Of a stretch of DNA of 64,000 nt, positions 35,059-44,178 are shown one piece after another. The notes under the pieces were generated by a model that worked only from the letters and a program-made list of their open reading frames with translations, made no database searches and was not told where the DNA came from. A program made the position numbers and the translations under genes. Each line of letters starts with the position of its first letter. The stretch's first letter is position 1. The DNA is from Solidesulfovibrio magneticus RS-1 (GTDB lineage: Bacteria > Desulfobacterota > Desulfovibrionia > Desulfovibrionales > Desulfovibrionaceae), in NCBI RefSeq assembly GCF_000010665.1, contig NC_012796.1:1550001-1614000 (forward strand), given 5' to 3'.

Positions 35059-36764
35059 TCCTCACCTCCCTGGCCGTCTACTACGACCGCCTGAGCCAAG
35101 AGCCGGAACCGGCCGTGCCGCTGTCCGGGTTTTCGCGACAAAAAATCCACTTCGCCCTGCACATCGACGCCGACGGCAAGCTGGCCGAGCCGCCGGTCTT
35201 CGATCTGCGCCAGACCGAAGGCAAGAAAACCGCGCCCCAGGAACTGGTCGTGCCCGAGGCCGTCAAACGGTCGGTGGGCGTTGCCGCCAACTTCCTGTGG
35301 GACAACACCGGCTATGTGCTCGGGGCCGACGACAAGGGCAAGCCCGAGCGCACGGCCAAGACCTTCGAGGCGTTTAAGGCCCGGTGCCACGAAATCGGCG
35401 ACGGCCTGGACGACGCCGGCATGGCCGCCGTGCTGTCTTTCCTCGACGCCTGGAACCCGGCCGACGCGCCGGACCTGCCGGGCTGGGAAGAGATGGTCAA
35501 GGGCTGCAACCTCGTTTTCCGGCTGGCCGGCGGCGGATTGGGCTATGTCCATGAGCGCCCGGCCGTGCGCCAGGCCTGGCTGGATCACCTGGCCGGCGCG
35601 TCCAGGGAGCGGCGGGGCATGTGCCTGGTCACCGGCCAGGACGCGCCCATCGCCCGCCTGCATCCGAGCATAAAGGGCGTGCGCGACGCCCAGTCGTCAG
35701 GCGCGGCGCTCGTTTCCTACAACCAGGAGTCGTTCACCTCCTACGGCAAGGAGCAAAGCTACAACGCGCCCGTGGGCGAGCCGGCCGTTTTCGCCTACAC
35801 CACGGCGCTCAATCATCTGCTGCGCAAGGGCAGCCGCCAGCGGGTCCAGATCGGCGACGCCACCACGGTGTTTTGGACCGAACGCGCCAGCGAAGTCGAG
35901 GGACTCCTCGGCTTCCTGTTCGACCCCACGGCCGACGACGGCACCGAAGACGCCGTCCGGCGGTTTCTGGAAGCCGTGCGCGACGGCAAAAAGCCGCGAG
36001 ACGACCCGGAGGAACTGCAAAGCGGCTTTTTCATCCTGGGCCTGGCCCCCAACGCCGCCCGCCTGTCCGTGCGCTTTTGGCATGTGGACACCGTGGCCGG
36101 CGTGTGCGCCGCCGTCGGCCGCCACTTCGCCGATCTGGCCATGGACCGGGCCTTTGACAACGAGCCCGAATTCCCGGGGCTATGGCAACTGCTGCGGGAA
36201 ATTGCCGCCCAAGGGGAACTCAAAAACGTCAATCCGGCCCTGGCCGGAGCGCTCATGCGTTCCATACTGACCGACGCGCCCTATCCGGCCAGCCTGCCGC
36301 GCGCCGTCATCACCCGCATACGGGCCGATCAGACCGTCAATTACCCGCGCGCGGCCATGCTCAAGGCCTATCTCGTCCGCAACCGTCAAAAGGAGGTGTC
36401 CGTGAGTCTCGATCCCAACTGCACCGACGTCGGCTATCGCCTGGGACGGCTGTTCGCCGTGCTCGAAAAAGCCCAGCAGGAGGCCATCCCCGGAGCCAAT
36501 ACCACCATCCGCGACCGTTACTACGGCTCGGCCTCGGCCACCCCGGCGGCGGTGTTTCCGCAACTCATGCGGCTGGCCCAACACCATATCGAAAAAGCCG
36601 AATACGGCGGCGTCTCCGACCGGCGCATCGAGGAAATCCTGGAAACCGTCCAGACCTTCCCCAAGCATCTGTCCCTGGACGAGCAGGGCATGTTCGCCAT
36701 CGGCTACTACCATCAGCGCCGCGAGAACTACAAAAAGACCGCCAAGACCAAGGGGGAGGACTAG
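35055..36764 (+). CDS. cas8c: Cas8c (Csd1), large Cascade subunit
   Basis: 569 residues. It begins MILTSLAVYYDRLS, the conserved N-terminus of Csd1, and has the family's LCLVTG-like region with a short cysteine-containing motif and the GRLFAVLEKAQQEA element near residue 480. Cas8c recognises the PAM and, through an internal start, also supplies the small subunit in type I-C systems. ATG at 35,055 overlaps the cas5c stop (ATGA), so translation is coupled. Confidence 0.93.
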   Translation: MILTSLAVYYDRLSQEPEPAVPLSGFSRQKIHFALHIDADGKLAEPPVFDLRQTEGKKTAPQELVVPEAVKRSVGVAANFLWDNTGYVLGADDKGKPERTAKTFEAFKARCHEIGDGLDDAGMAAVLSFLDAWNPADAPDLPGWEEMVKGCNLVFRLAGGGLGYVHERPAVRQAWLDHLAGASRERRGMCLVTGQDAPIARLHPSIKGVRDAQSSGAALVSYNQESFTSYGKEQSYNAPVGEPAVFAYTTALNHLLRKGSRQRVQIGDATTVFWTERASEVEGLLGFLFDPTADDGTEDAVRRFLEAVRDGKKPRDDPEELQSGFFILGLAPNAARLSVRFWHVDTVAGVCAAVGRHFADLAMDRAFDNEPEFPGLWQLLREIAAQGELKNVNPALAGALMRSILTDAPYPASLPRAVITRIRADQTVNYPRAAMLKAYLVRNRQKEVSVSLDPNCTDVGYRLGRLFAVLEKAQQEAIPGANTTIRDRYYGSASATPAAVFPQLMRLAQHHIEKAEYGGVSDRRIEEILETVQTFPKHLSLDEQGMFAIGYYHQRRENYKKTAKTKGED

Positions 36765-36767
36765 ACC

Positions 36768-37637
36768 ATGAGCCAGCCCATCGCCAACCGCTACGAGTTC
36801 GTGTTCCTCTTTGACGTGGAAAACGGCAACCCCAACGGCGACCCCGACGCCGGCAACATGCCGCGCCTGGACCCGGAAACCAGCCATGGCCTGGTCACGG
36901 ACGTGTGCCTCAAGCGCAAGATCCGCAATTTTGTGGAACTGGCCAAGGGCAACGTCAGCCCCTTCGAGATCTATATCCGCGAAAAAGCGGTGCTCGGCAC
37001 GGTGCAAGGCCGCGCCCACGCCGCCGTGGCCAAGGAGGGCGGCAAGAAGGCCGACGCCATCAAGGAAGCCCGGGACTGGATGTGCGCCAATTTCTTCGAC
37101 GTGCGCGCCTTTGGCGCGGTGATGTCGCTTAAGGACAACAACTGCGGCCAGGTGCGCGGCCCGGTGCAGCTCAACTTCGCCCGCAGCATCGAACCCGTCG
37201 TGCCCCTGGAAATCAGCATCACCCGCATGGCCGTGGCCACCGAGAAAGAGGCCGAAAGCCAGTCCGGCGACAACCGCACCATGGGCCGCAAACATATCGT
37301 GCCCTATGGCCTGTATCGGGCCGAAGGCTTCATCTCGGCTCATCTGGCCGCCCAGACCGGCTTTTCCGAGGACGACCTGGAATTGCTGTGGCAGGCGCTT
37401 TTGGTCATGTTCGATCACGACCATTCTGCCGCGCGCGGCAAGATGAACGCTCGCAAGCTCGTCGTCTTCAAGCACGAGTCGATGCTCGGCAACGCACCGG
37501 CCCAGAAGCTTTTCGATCTGGTCGGCGTGTCCCGGGCGACCGACAAAAGCTCGCCGGCCCGGGCCTACAGCGATTACGCCGTGGCGGTCGATGCCGCCAA
37601 CCTGCCGGTCGGTGTGGAGCTGATCGAAAAGCTCTAG
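36768..37637 (+). CDS. cas7c: Cas7c (Csd2), Cascade backbone
   Basis: 289 residues starting with the Cas7 signature [27 protein letters not shown]-fold subunit that polymerises along the crRNA. It starts three bases after cas8c and the gene is of normal length with no defects visible. A long stretch of basic residues in the thumb region and the C-terminal DYAVAV are consistent with the I-C subfamily. Confidence 0.93.
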   Translation: MSQPIANRYEFVFLFDVENGNPNGDPDAGNMPRLDPETSHGLVTDVCLKRKIRNFVELAKGNVSPFEIYIREKAVLGTVQGRAHAAVAKEGGKKADAIKEARDWMCANFFDVRAFGAVMSLKDNNCGQVRGPVQLNFARSIEPVVPLEISITRMAVATEKEAESQSGDNRTMGRKHIVPYGLYRAEGFISAHLAAQTGFSEDDLELLWQALLVMFDHDHSAARGKMNARKLVVFKHESMLGNAPAQKLFDLVGVSRATDKSSPARAYSDYAVAVDAANLPVGVELIEKL

Positions 37638-37651
37638 CAGGGGAAAAAGCC

Positions 37652-38284
37652 ATGTTCAGCGAGGAGGCGCTGCTCCCGATTTCGGCCTTGCAACATCTGC
37701 TCTTTTGCCGGCGGCAATGTGCGCTGATCCACATTGAGCGGGCCTGGGCCGAAAACGTCTTCACGGTCCAGGGCGGCATCCTCCACGAACGGGCCCATGA
37801 GCAGGGGTACGAGTCCCACGATGGCATACGCGTCGCCCGGGCCGTATCCCTGCGCTCCTTGCAACTTGGCCTGACGGGCGTGGCCGACGTGGTGGAGTTC
37901 CACCCGGCCAGCGATGGCCTGGAGACGGCCTTCCCCGTGGAATACAAGCGCGGCAGGCCCAAGGCCGAGGCCTGCGACACGGTGCAGTTGTGCGCCCAGG
38001 CCTTGTGCCTGGAAGAAATGCTGGGAAGGCCCGTGCCGGCGGGCGCGCTTTTTTACGGACGTACCCGTCGTCGTCTGGGCGTGGCCTTCGACGCCGCCTT
38101 GCGGGAGACGACGCAGGCGGCCTGCCAGGATTTGCACGCCTTCATCCGGGCCGGGCTCACGCCCGAGGCTATGTACGACTCCCGCTGCGCCTCCTGTTCC
38201 ATGGAAGGGGCCTGCCTGCCGCGCGCCTGCGGCGGCAAACGCTCGGTTCGGACCTATCTGCGCCAGGCGCTGGAGACGCCATGA
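37652..38284 (+). CDS. cas4: Cas4 nuclease, adaptation factor
   Basis: 210 residues. It has the RecB-like nuclease region (VEYKRGRPKAEACDTVQLCAQALCLEE with the catalytic acidic-lysine pattern) and four cysteines for an iron-sulfur cluster: CRRQC near residue 20 and CASCSMEGAC near 190. Cas4 trims and orients prespacers with the correct PAM. The start at 37,652 follows AGGGGAAAA. The stop overlaps the cas1 start. Confidence 0.92.
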   Translation: MFSEEALLPISALQHLLFCRRQCALIHIERAWAENVFTVQGGILHERAHEQGYESHDGIRVARAVSLRSLQLGLTGVADVVEFHPASDGLETAFPVEYKRGRPKAEACDTVQLCAQALCLEEMLGRPVPAGALFYGRTRRRLGVAFDAALRETTQAACQDLHAFIRAGLTPEAMYDSRCASCSMEGACLPRACGGKRSVRTYLRQALETP

Positions 38285-39312
38285 AACGTCACCTCAATAC
38301 GCTGTATGTGACCACTCAGGGCGCGTATCTGTTCAAGGACGGCGAGACGTTGGCCGTCAAGGTCGAGGAGACGGTGCGGTTGCGCCTGCCCATCCACACC
38401 GTGGCCGGGGTGGTGTGCTTCGGCCAGGTGTCGGTCAGTCCGTTTCTGCTCGGTCACTGCGCCGAGAACAACGTGGCCGTGAGTTTCCTGACAGTAAACG
38501 GCAAGTTTCTGGCCAAGGTGCAGGGGCCGGCCTCGGGTAATGTGCTGTTGCGCAGGCAGCAATACCGCATGGCCGACGATACGGCGACCTGCGCCGCGAC
38601 GGCGCGCTTTTTCCTCACCGGCAAACTGGCCAACGCGCGCACCGTGCTGTTGCGGGCGCTTCGCGACCATGGCGAGAAGATCGACGCTTCGGCCGTGCGC
38701 CGGGTCGTCGACCGGCTGAGCCAGCATCTGACGGGTCTTGAGGCCCGAAGCGACCTGGACGCCCTGCGCGGTTTGGAAGGCGACGCGGCCCACGCCTATT
38801 ACGGCGTGTTTGATCAGCTTATCGTCTCGTGCCATGAGGCGTTCCGGTTTGCCGGCCGCAACAGGCGGCCGCCCCTGGACCCGGTCAATTGTCTGCTGTC
38901 GTTTCTCTACACGCTGCTGGCCCATGACGTGCGCTCGGCCCTGGAGACGACGGGTCTTGATCCGGCGGTGGGTTTTCTGCACCGCGACCGTCCGGGCCGC
39001 CCGGGCCTGGCCTTGGACATGATGGAGGAGTTCCGGCCGTTTTTCGCGGACCGGCTGGCCTTGACGCTGATCAACCTGGGGCGTGTGCGGCCCAAGGGGT
39101 TTATCACGGCGGAGACCGGGGCCGTGCTCATGGACGAGGCCACGCGCAAGGAGGTGCTTATAGCCTATCAGGAGCGCAAGCAGGATGTGGTGGAACATCC
39201 GTTTTTGCGGGAGAAGATGCCGCTCGGCCTGCTTTTTCACATGCAGGCGACGCTTTTCGCCCGCTATGTTCGGGGTGATCTGGACGGCTATCCGCCGCTT
39301 TTGTGGAAGTAG
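38281..39312 (+). CDS. cas1: Cas1 integrase (type I-C)
   Basis: 343 residues. Visible conserved residues: glutamate in LRGLEGDAAHAYY, histidine in GFLHRDRPGRPGLALD, and the acidic DMMEEFRPFFADR helix, which make the metal site for spacer integration. It is intact, so spacer acquisition should have been possible. It starts within the cas4 stop (ATGA). Confidence 0.95.
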   Translation: MKRHLNTLYVTTQGAYLFKDGETLAVKVEETVRLRLPIHTVAGVVCFGQVSVSPFLLGHCAENNVAVSFLTVNGKFLAKVQGPASGNVLLRRQQYRMADDTATCAATARFFLTGKLANARTVLLRALRDHGEKIDASAVRRVVDRLSQHLTGLEARSDLDALRGLEGDAAHAYYGVFDQLIVSCHEAFRFAGRNRRPPLDPVNCLLSFLYTLLAHDVRSALETTGLDPAVGFLHRDRPGRPGLALDMMEEFRPFFADRLALTLINLGRVRPKGFITAETGAVLMDEATRKEVLIAYQERKQDVVEHPFLREKMPLGLLFHMQATLFARYVRGDLDGYPPLLWK

Positions 39313-39315
39313 GCC

Positions 39316-39606
39316 ATGTTGGTGCTGGTGAGCTACGACGTGGCGACGGCTGATGACGGAGGATCTGGTCGGCTGCGCCGTGTGGCCAAGGCGTGCAAGG
39401 ATTATGGCCAGCGCGTGCAGTACTCGGTGTTCGAGTGCCTGGTTGATCCTGGCCAATGGGAGCGTTTGAAGCATCGTCTGCTTGGTTTGATTGACCCGGA
39501 CAAGGACAGTCTGCGTTTTTATTACCTTGGGTCGAACTGGCGGGGGAGGGTAGAGCATGTCGGCGTCAAGCCCGGCGTGGACCAGGAAGGGCCGCTTATC
39601 ATCTGA
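39316..39606 (+). CDS. cas2: Cas2 (type I-C)
   Basis: 96 residues beginning MLVLVSYDVATADD, the ferredoxin-fold strand with the conserved aspartate, and later QYSVFECLVDPGQWERL. It forms the central dimer of the Cas1-Cas2 complex. It starts three bases after cas1 and is the last cas gene before the leader. Confidence 0.95.
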   Translation: MLVLVSYDVATADDGGSGRLRRVAKACKDYGQRVQYSVFECLVDPGQWERLKHRLLGLIDPDKDSLRFYYLGSNWRGRVEHVGVKPGVDQEGPLII

Positions 39607-39784
39607 ATCGCGAACCGCCAGCGCCCGGCAAAACCCCGGCCGGATCGCGATGGTGCTAATTGTAGTGATAACAGTCGGATAGCTTGTCAGGCTCTTTGAC
39701 AACAGAGCACGTGTTGGTAAGAGTCGGAAGGTTCGCGGCAGCGTGGTTCTCAGGCCGCGCAACCGCTAGGTCGCGTAAGCGACA
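39607..39784 (+). promoter_or_regulatory. CRISPR leader with promoter
   Basis: 178 bases between cas2 and the first repeat. TTGACA at 39,696-39,701, 16 bases, then TAAGAG at 39,718-39,723 make a reasonable promoter for the array, with transcription starting about 55 bases before the first repeat. The segment also serves as the integration-recognition leader. Confidence 0.65.
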
Positions 39785-41828
39785 GTCGCCCCCTGCGCGG
39801 GGGCGTGGATTGAAACGTCTTGCCCACCCACACGCCATTGATCCAGACATCGGTCGCCCCCTGCGCGGGGGCGTGGATTGAAACCGGGAACTCCAGCAGC
39901 ACCGACGGGCAATCCGCGGTCGCCCCCTGCGCGGGGGCGTGGATTGAAACGACGACTGGGCCAAGCAGGTCGCCGCCGGCACCAGTCGCCCCCTGCGCGG
40001 GGGCGTGGATTGAAACCAGGCGGCCACGGAGGTGGTGGCGTAAATGGACATGTCGCCCCCTGCGCGGGGGCGTGGATTGAAACGACCTGGACGAGTACCA
40101 GGATTACGAAATGATCGGGGGTCGCCCCCTGCGCGGGGGCGTGGATTGAAACCCCCCATGCCGCCGCGCCTCCTTGACCAGATCACGTCGCCCCCTGCGC
40201 GGGGGCGTGGATTGAAACCACGAACGGTAATTCCGGTCTCCAGACCATGCCAGTCGCCCCCTGCGCGGGGGCGTGGATTGAAACCATGAGCTGGCCGGCC
40301 CCCAGCGGCGTGGACCCCTGTCGCCCCCTGCGCGGGGGCGTGGATTGAAACCAAGGGCAGCTCGCCGGAACCGACCGAGCCGGCGGGTCGCCCCCTGCGC
40401 GGGGGCGTGGATTGAAACCGGCCGTGCCCGGCAGCGTCCCGGGGCAGGATTCGTCGCCCCCTGCGCGGGGGCGTGGATTGAAACCGGCTTTTGACGTTTG
40501 GAACTGTAGCCCCCTTGGCTTTAGTCGCCCCCTGCGCGGGGGCGTGGATTGAAACCGGCTCCCCGGCCGGATCGGGCGAGGCCAGGAGTTGTCGCCCCCT
40601 GCGCGGGGGCGTGGATTGAAACTGGGCCAACCCAAGCCAATGAAGAGTCTGACTTTCCGTCGCCCCCTGCGCGGGGGCGTGGATTGAAACTTTCCCCTGC
40701 CCTGGTACTTGTAGACCCAGCCGCCGTCGCCCCCTGCGCGGGGGCGTGGATTGAAACTTGCCCTTGAGCAGCAGCCGACCCTTGATGACCGGTCGCCCCC
40801 TGCGCGGGGGCGTGGATTGAAACCTGGATGCCGGTGACCACGCCGCCGGGGCTGTCGCAGTCGCCCCCTGCGCGGGGGCGTGGATTGAAATCAGTCGCAC
40901 AGTGCCGCCGCCGGGGCCAATACGCCCGTCGCCCCCTGCGCGGGGGCGTGGATTGAAACGATATGACCCCCGTCAAGGCCGCCCTGGCCCCGTAGTCGCC
41001 CCCTGCGCGGGGGCGTGGATTGAAACATCCTGACGATGGCCCACAATGACCATCTCCAGGAGTCGCCCCCTGCGCGGGGGCGTGGATTGAAACCAAACGA
41101 TTTGCTTGGTGCCGGAAAAATTGTGCGTGTCGCCCCCTGCGCGGGGGCGTGGATTGAAACCTTAAAGTCGTTGACGCTGGTGGTGGCGCACCACATGTCG
41201 CCCCCTGCGCGGGGGCGTGGATTGAAACCTCCGACGCAATCTCTGTCACCTACCGAAGCTCGTGTCGCCCCCTGCGCGGGGGCGTGGATTGAAACATCAG
41301 GATGTACAACAGGTCGGCAAACGCTTTTGGGTCGCCCCCTGCGCGGGGGCGTGGATTGAAACGCGGCCAGGGTTGTGTCCACGCCAACAAACTCGCGTCG
41401 CCCCCTGCGCGGGGGCGTGGATTGAAACCTATCCAACTCGTCCAGGAGGCTGTCGGCCGCAAGTCGCCCCCTGCGCGGGGGCGTGGATTGAAACAAACGT
41501 GTCCACGGCCTCGTCGTCGAAATTGCAGGCGTCGCCCCCTGCGCGGGGGCGTGGATTGAAACCCGGGATGCGCCACTCTCGTGGTCCCCGTCCACCGTCG
41601 CCCCCTGCGCGGGGGCGTGGATTGAAACTGCGTATTTACGTTGCCTGTTGAGGTGGAGGGCGGTCGCCCCCTGCGCGGGGGCGTGGATTGAAACTACGTC
41701 AAAGACGCGTCCACGTCCTGGTTGGTGGCGTCGCCCCCTGCGCGGGGGCGTGGATTGAAACGAGAACCAGCACGTCGGCAAGCCTTTCGTGAGCCGGTCG
41801 CCCCCTGCGCGGGGGCGTGGATTGAAAC
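39785..41828 (+). CRISPR. Type I-C CRISPR array, 31 repeats
   Basis: Thirty-one 32-bp repeats beginning GTCGCCCCCTGCGC and ending GTGGATTGAAAC, with 30 complete spacers of 34 to 39 bases (mostly 34-36) and a 12-base piece of a 31st. The repeat palindrome (CGCCCCC/GGGGGCG) gives the type I-C hairpin. Repeats are otherwise identical; the one at 40,860-40,891 ends in T instead of C. The leader-distal end has no degenerate terminal repeat because an IS1182-family element is inserted at 41,840. Transcription should run left to right. I could not match any spacer to another sequence in the window. Confidence 0.98.
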
Positions 41829-41839
41829 GACAAGGCGTA

Positions 41840-43293
41840 TAACAGCGTGTTGAAAAACTCCGCCAAGTGACCGAGAATCCAGCCATCGGGGTTCCGGAGG
41901 TGATCTGATGGGGCTTGGCCGTCAGGGTGATCAGCAGGGGACGATGTATCTGGCCTGGGATGAGATCCCTCGGTCTCGTGGGCACGCTTTTTACGATCGT
42001 CTCCAGCAGATTCTCCGGAAAGCCGGCTTCGATGGTTTCGCCGAGAAGCTGTGCAAGCCCTTCTATTCCGACAAGGGGCGTCCCTCCATTCCGCCTGGCC
42101 GGTATTTTCGGATGCACCTCGTGGGGTATTTCGAGGGCATCGACAGCGAGCGCGGCATTGAGTGGCGCTGCGCTGATTCGCTTTCCCTCCGGAATTTTCT
42201 CCAGCTTTCGCCCAAGGAGTCTGTGCCGGATCATTCCTCGCTCAGCCGGACACGGTCCCGTCTGCCACTGGCGACCCACCAAGAGGTTTTCACCTGGGTT
42301 CTCAAGCTGCTCAGCAAGGATGGCTTGGTCCTTGGAGGCCGCATTGGCGTGGACGCTTCGACCATGGAGGCCAACGCGGCGCTCAAAACCATCGTGCGCC
42401 GGGACACGAGTGAGAGCTACCGCAAGATGCTCCTGCGCATGACCAAGGAGAGCGGCATCGACTCTCCGATAGATGAGGATCTGGCTCGCATGGACCGCAA
42501 GCGCGTCGGCAAGACGCTTTCGAACAAGGACTGGCGGTCACCGGTCGATCCCGAGGCGAAGATCGCCAAGATGAAGGATGGCCGAACGCATCTGGCGTAC
42601 AAGCCCGAGCACGCGGTGGACCTGGACACCGGCGCGGTGGTGGCGGCCGAGGTGCATGAAGCGGACAAAGGGGACACCTCGACTCTGCAAACGACGCTGA
42701 AAGCCGCTCAAGAAAGTCTGCGGCGGGTCACTTCCACACCGCCATGCCCGGACGACCCTGCGGAACTGGTCGCGGATAAAGGCTATTTCTCCCGGGATGT
42801 CCTCAAGGTTCTGGACGGTGGACCATGGCGGACGAGAATCGCCGAACCCAAACGCAACGGTCTGAACTCCTGGCGTGGCGACCAAGAGGCGCGACGCGCC
42901 GTGTACAACAACCGAATCCGGATATCCTCGATGGTCGGGAAGGCCATGGGAAAACAGCGGACGGAACTGGTCGAAAGAAGCTTCGAGCATACGCTGGACC
43001 GGTGCGGCGGCATGCGCCGGGTCTGGCTCAGAGGACGAGAGAACATCCGGAAACGCTATCTGGTCCATGTGGCTGGTTTCAATCTCGGCCTGCTGATGCG
43101 GGTCAAGACCGGCCATGGCACCCCCAGGGGCTGGGCCAGTGCCTGGCTTGCGCTCATTTGGCCTGACCAGCATCCCTCAATGGCCTATTTGGCCATCGTC
43201 ATGGTGGTCAAGGGACGATGCTGCGGGATCATCCCCATCGCCATCATCTGCGGGGGAGAATAGCCGGAAACAGCTTTTTGCAACGGCCTGATA
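41840..43293 (+). mobile_element. Complete IS1182-family element
   Basis: 1.45 kb with imperfect terminal inverted repeats: the left end begins TAACAGCGTGTTG-AAAAAC and the right end, read on the minus strand, TATCAGGCCGTTGCAAAAAG. One transposase gene fills the interior. It was inserted in the 31st spacer, 12 bases after a repeat, and no repeat follows its right end. A shorter, broken copy is at 28,770. Confidence 0.85.
41908..43263 (+). CDS. IS1182-family DDE transposase
   Basis: 451 residues and uninterrupted. The first 100 residues carry the DUF772-like region (FYSDKGRPSIPPGRYFRMHLVGYFEGIDSERG), then DHSSLSRTRSRL. The DDE core includes GVDASTMEANA for the first aspartate, VADKGYFS for the second, and VERSFEHTLDR with the glutamate. 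The length and motif spacing are normal, so the enzyme may be active. Whether the start is 41,908 or the methionine 12 codons later is not decided. Confidence 0.88.
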   Translation: MGLGRQGDQQGTMYLAWDEIPRSRGHAFYDRLQQILRKAGFDGFAEKLCKPFYSDKGRPSIPPGRYFRMHLVGYFEGIDSERGIEWRCADSLSLRNFLQLSPKESVPDHSSLSRTRSRLPLATHQEVFTWVLKLLSKDGLVLGGRIGVDASTMEANAALKTIVRRDTSESYRKMLLRMTKESGIDSPIDEDLARMDRKRVGKTLSNKDWRSPVDPEAKIAKMKDGRTHLAYKPEHAVDLDTGAVVAAEVHEADKGDTSTLQTTLKAAQESLRRVTSTPPCPDDPAELVADKGYFSRDVLKVLDGGPWRTRIAEPKRNGLNSWRGDQEARRAVYNNRIRISSMVGKAMGKQRTELVERSFEHTLDRCGGMRRVWLRGRENIRKRYLVHVAGFNLGLLMRVKTGHGTPRGWASAWLALIWPDQHPSMAYLAIVMVVKGRCCGIIPIAIICGGE

Positions 43294-43388
43294 GGCGGTG
43301 TCATTGACCGCCCTAATGGAGCCAGCGATGTTCACCCCTAATGGAGCCACCTTGGGTGGCGATTCCGGGGTTCGGACGCATCGAAAAG

Positions 43389-44165
43389 TTAGGTGTTTTC
43401 CTCCGCACCGGCAACGAGGTTTTTGAGCGCCGCTTCCTCTCGGGAGCTTCGATAGCTCCTTCCTTCAAGAATGACCTTGTAGGCTCCATGCCGAATCCGG
43501 TCCAAGGTCGCCGCCCCCAGCAGTTTATTGTTGAAAGCCTCCCCCCATTCGGCGAAGTCCAGGTTGCTGGTGATGACCGTTGCGCAGCGCTCATAGCGCT
43601 CGGCGATCAGGTCGTGAAAATCCTCATTCTCAGAGGATTTAAAGGGTTTCAGACCAAAATCGTCGATGATGAGCAGGTCCGTCTTGGCCAGGGTGGACAG
43701 TTTTCTGTCATAGGTGTTGGTCGCCTTGGCCGCCTGGAGCATCCCCAGGAGCTTGCCGATAGGCGTAAAGAGCACCTCGTAGCCGTTTCTGGCGGCGGCA
43801 TGGCCAAGGGCCTGGGCGGTATGGCTCTTGCCGGTGCCACAGGGACCGACGATGAGTACCGGGGCCTTTTCCTCCAGGAAGCGGCAGGTGGCCAGGTCCA
43901 GGATGAGCGCCTTGTTGACGGACGGATTGTAGCTGAAGTCGAAGCTTTCCAAGGTCTTTTCGCTACGAAAACCGGCACGGCGGACGCGCAGTGAGAACTT
44001 CTTCTGTTCCCGGCGGGCCACCTCGTCCTGGATCAGCATGGCCAGGAACTCCACGTGTGACAGGCCGTTCTCGATGGCCTGTTTGTTGCGGATCTCCATG
44101 GAATCCAGGATGCCGGAGAGCCGGAGTTGCTTGAGCGCGGGTTCGAGCGCTGGCATAGGGTTCAT
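43389..44165 (-). CDS. istB: IstB, IS21 helper ATPase
   Basis: 258 residues. AAA+ ATPase with Walker A GPCGTGKSH and Walker B LLIIDDFG, the DnaA-like IstB fold that selects target DNA for IstA. The start at 44,165 has AGGAGG upstream; a longer frame to 44,204 has none. It follows istA by 13 bases and is intact. Confidence 0.9.
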   Translation of the reverse strand: MNPMPALEPALKQLRLSGILDSMEIRNKQAIENGLSHVEFLAMLIQDEVARREQKKFSLRVRRAGFRSEKTLESFDFSYNPSVNKALILDLATCRFLEEKAPVLIVGPCGTGKSHTAQALGHAAARNGYEVLFTPIGKLLGMLQAAKATNTYDRKLSTLAKTDLLIIDDFGLKPFKSSENEDFHDLIAERYERCATVITSNLDFAEWGEAFNNKLLGAATLDRIRHGAYKVILEGRSYRSSREEAALKNLVAGAEENT

Positions 44166-44178
44166 GAGTTCCTCCTTT

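Noticed and set aside
36180-37475. 431-codon minus-strand frame across cas8c and cas7c
   Set aside because: Antisense shadow; cas7c and cas8c carry family signatures on the plus strand.
39656-41651. Several long open frames on both strands through the CRISPR array
   Set aside because: They are made only of translated repeats (for example the recurring PPARGRGLK) and reflect a repeat that happens to lack stops.
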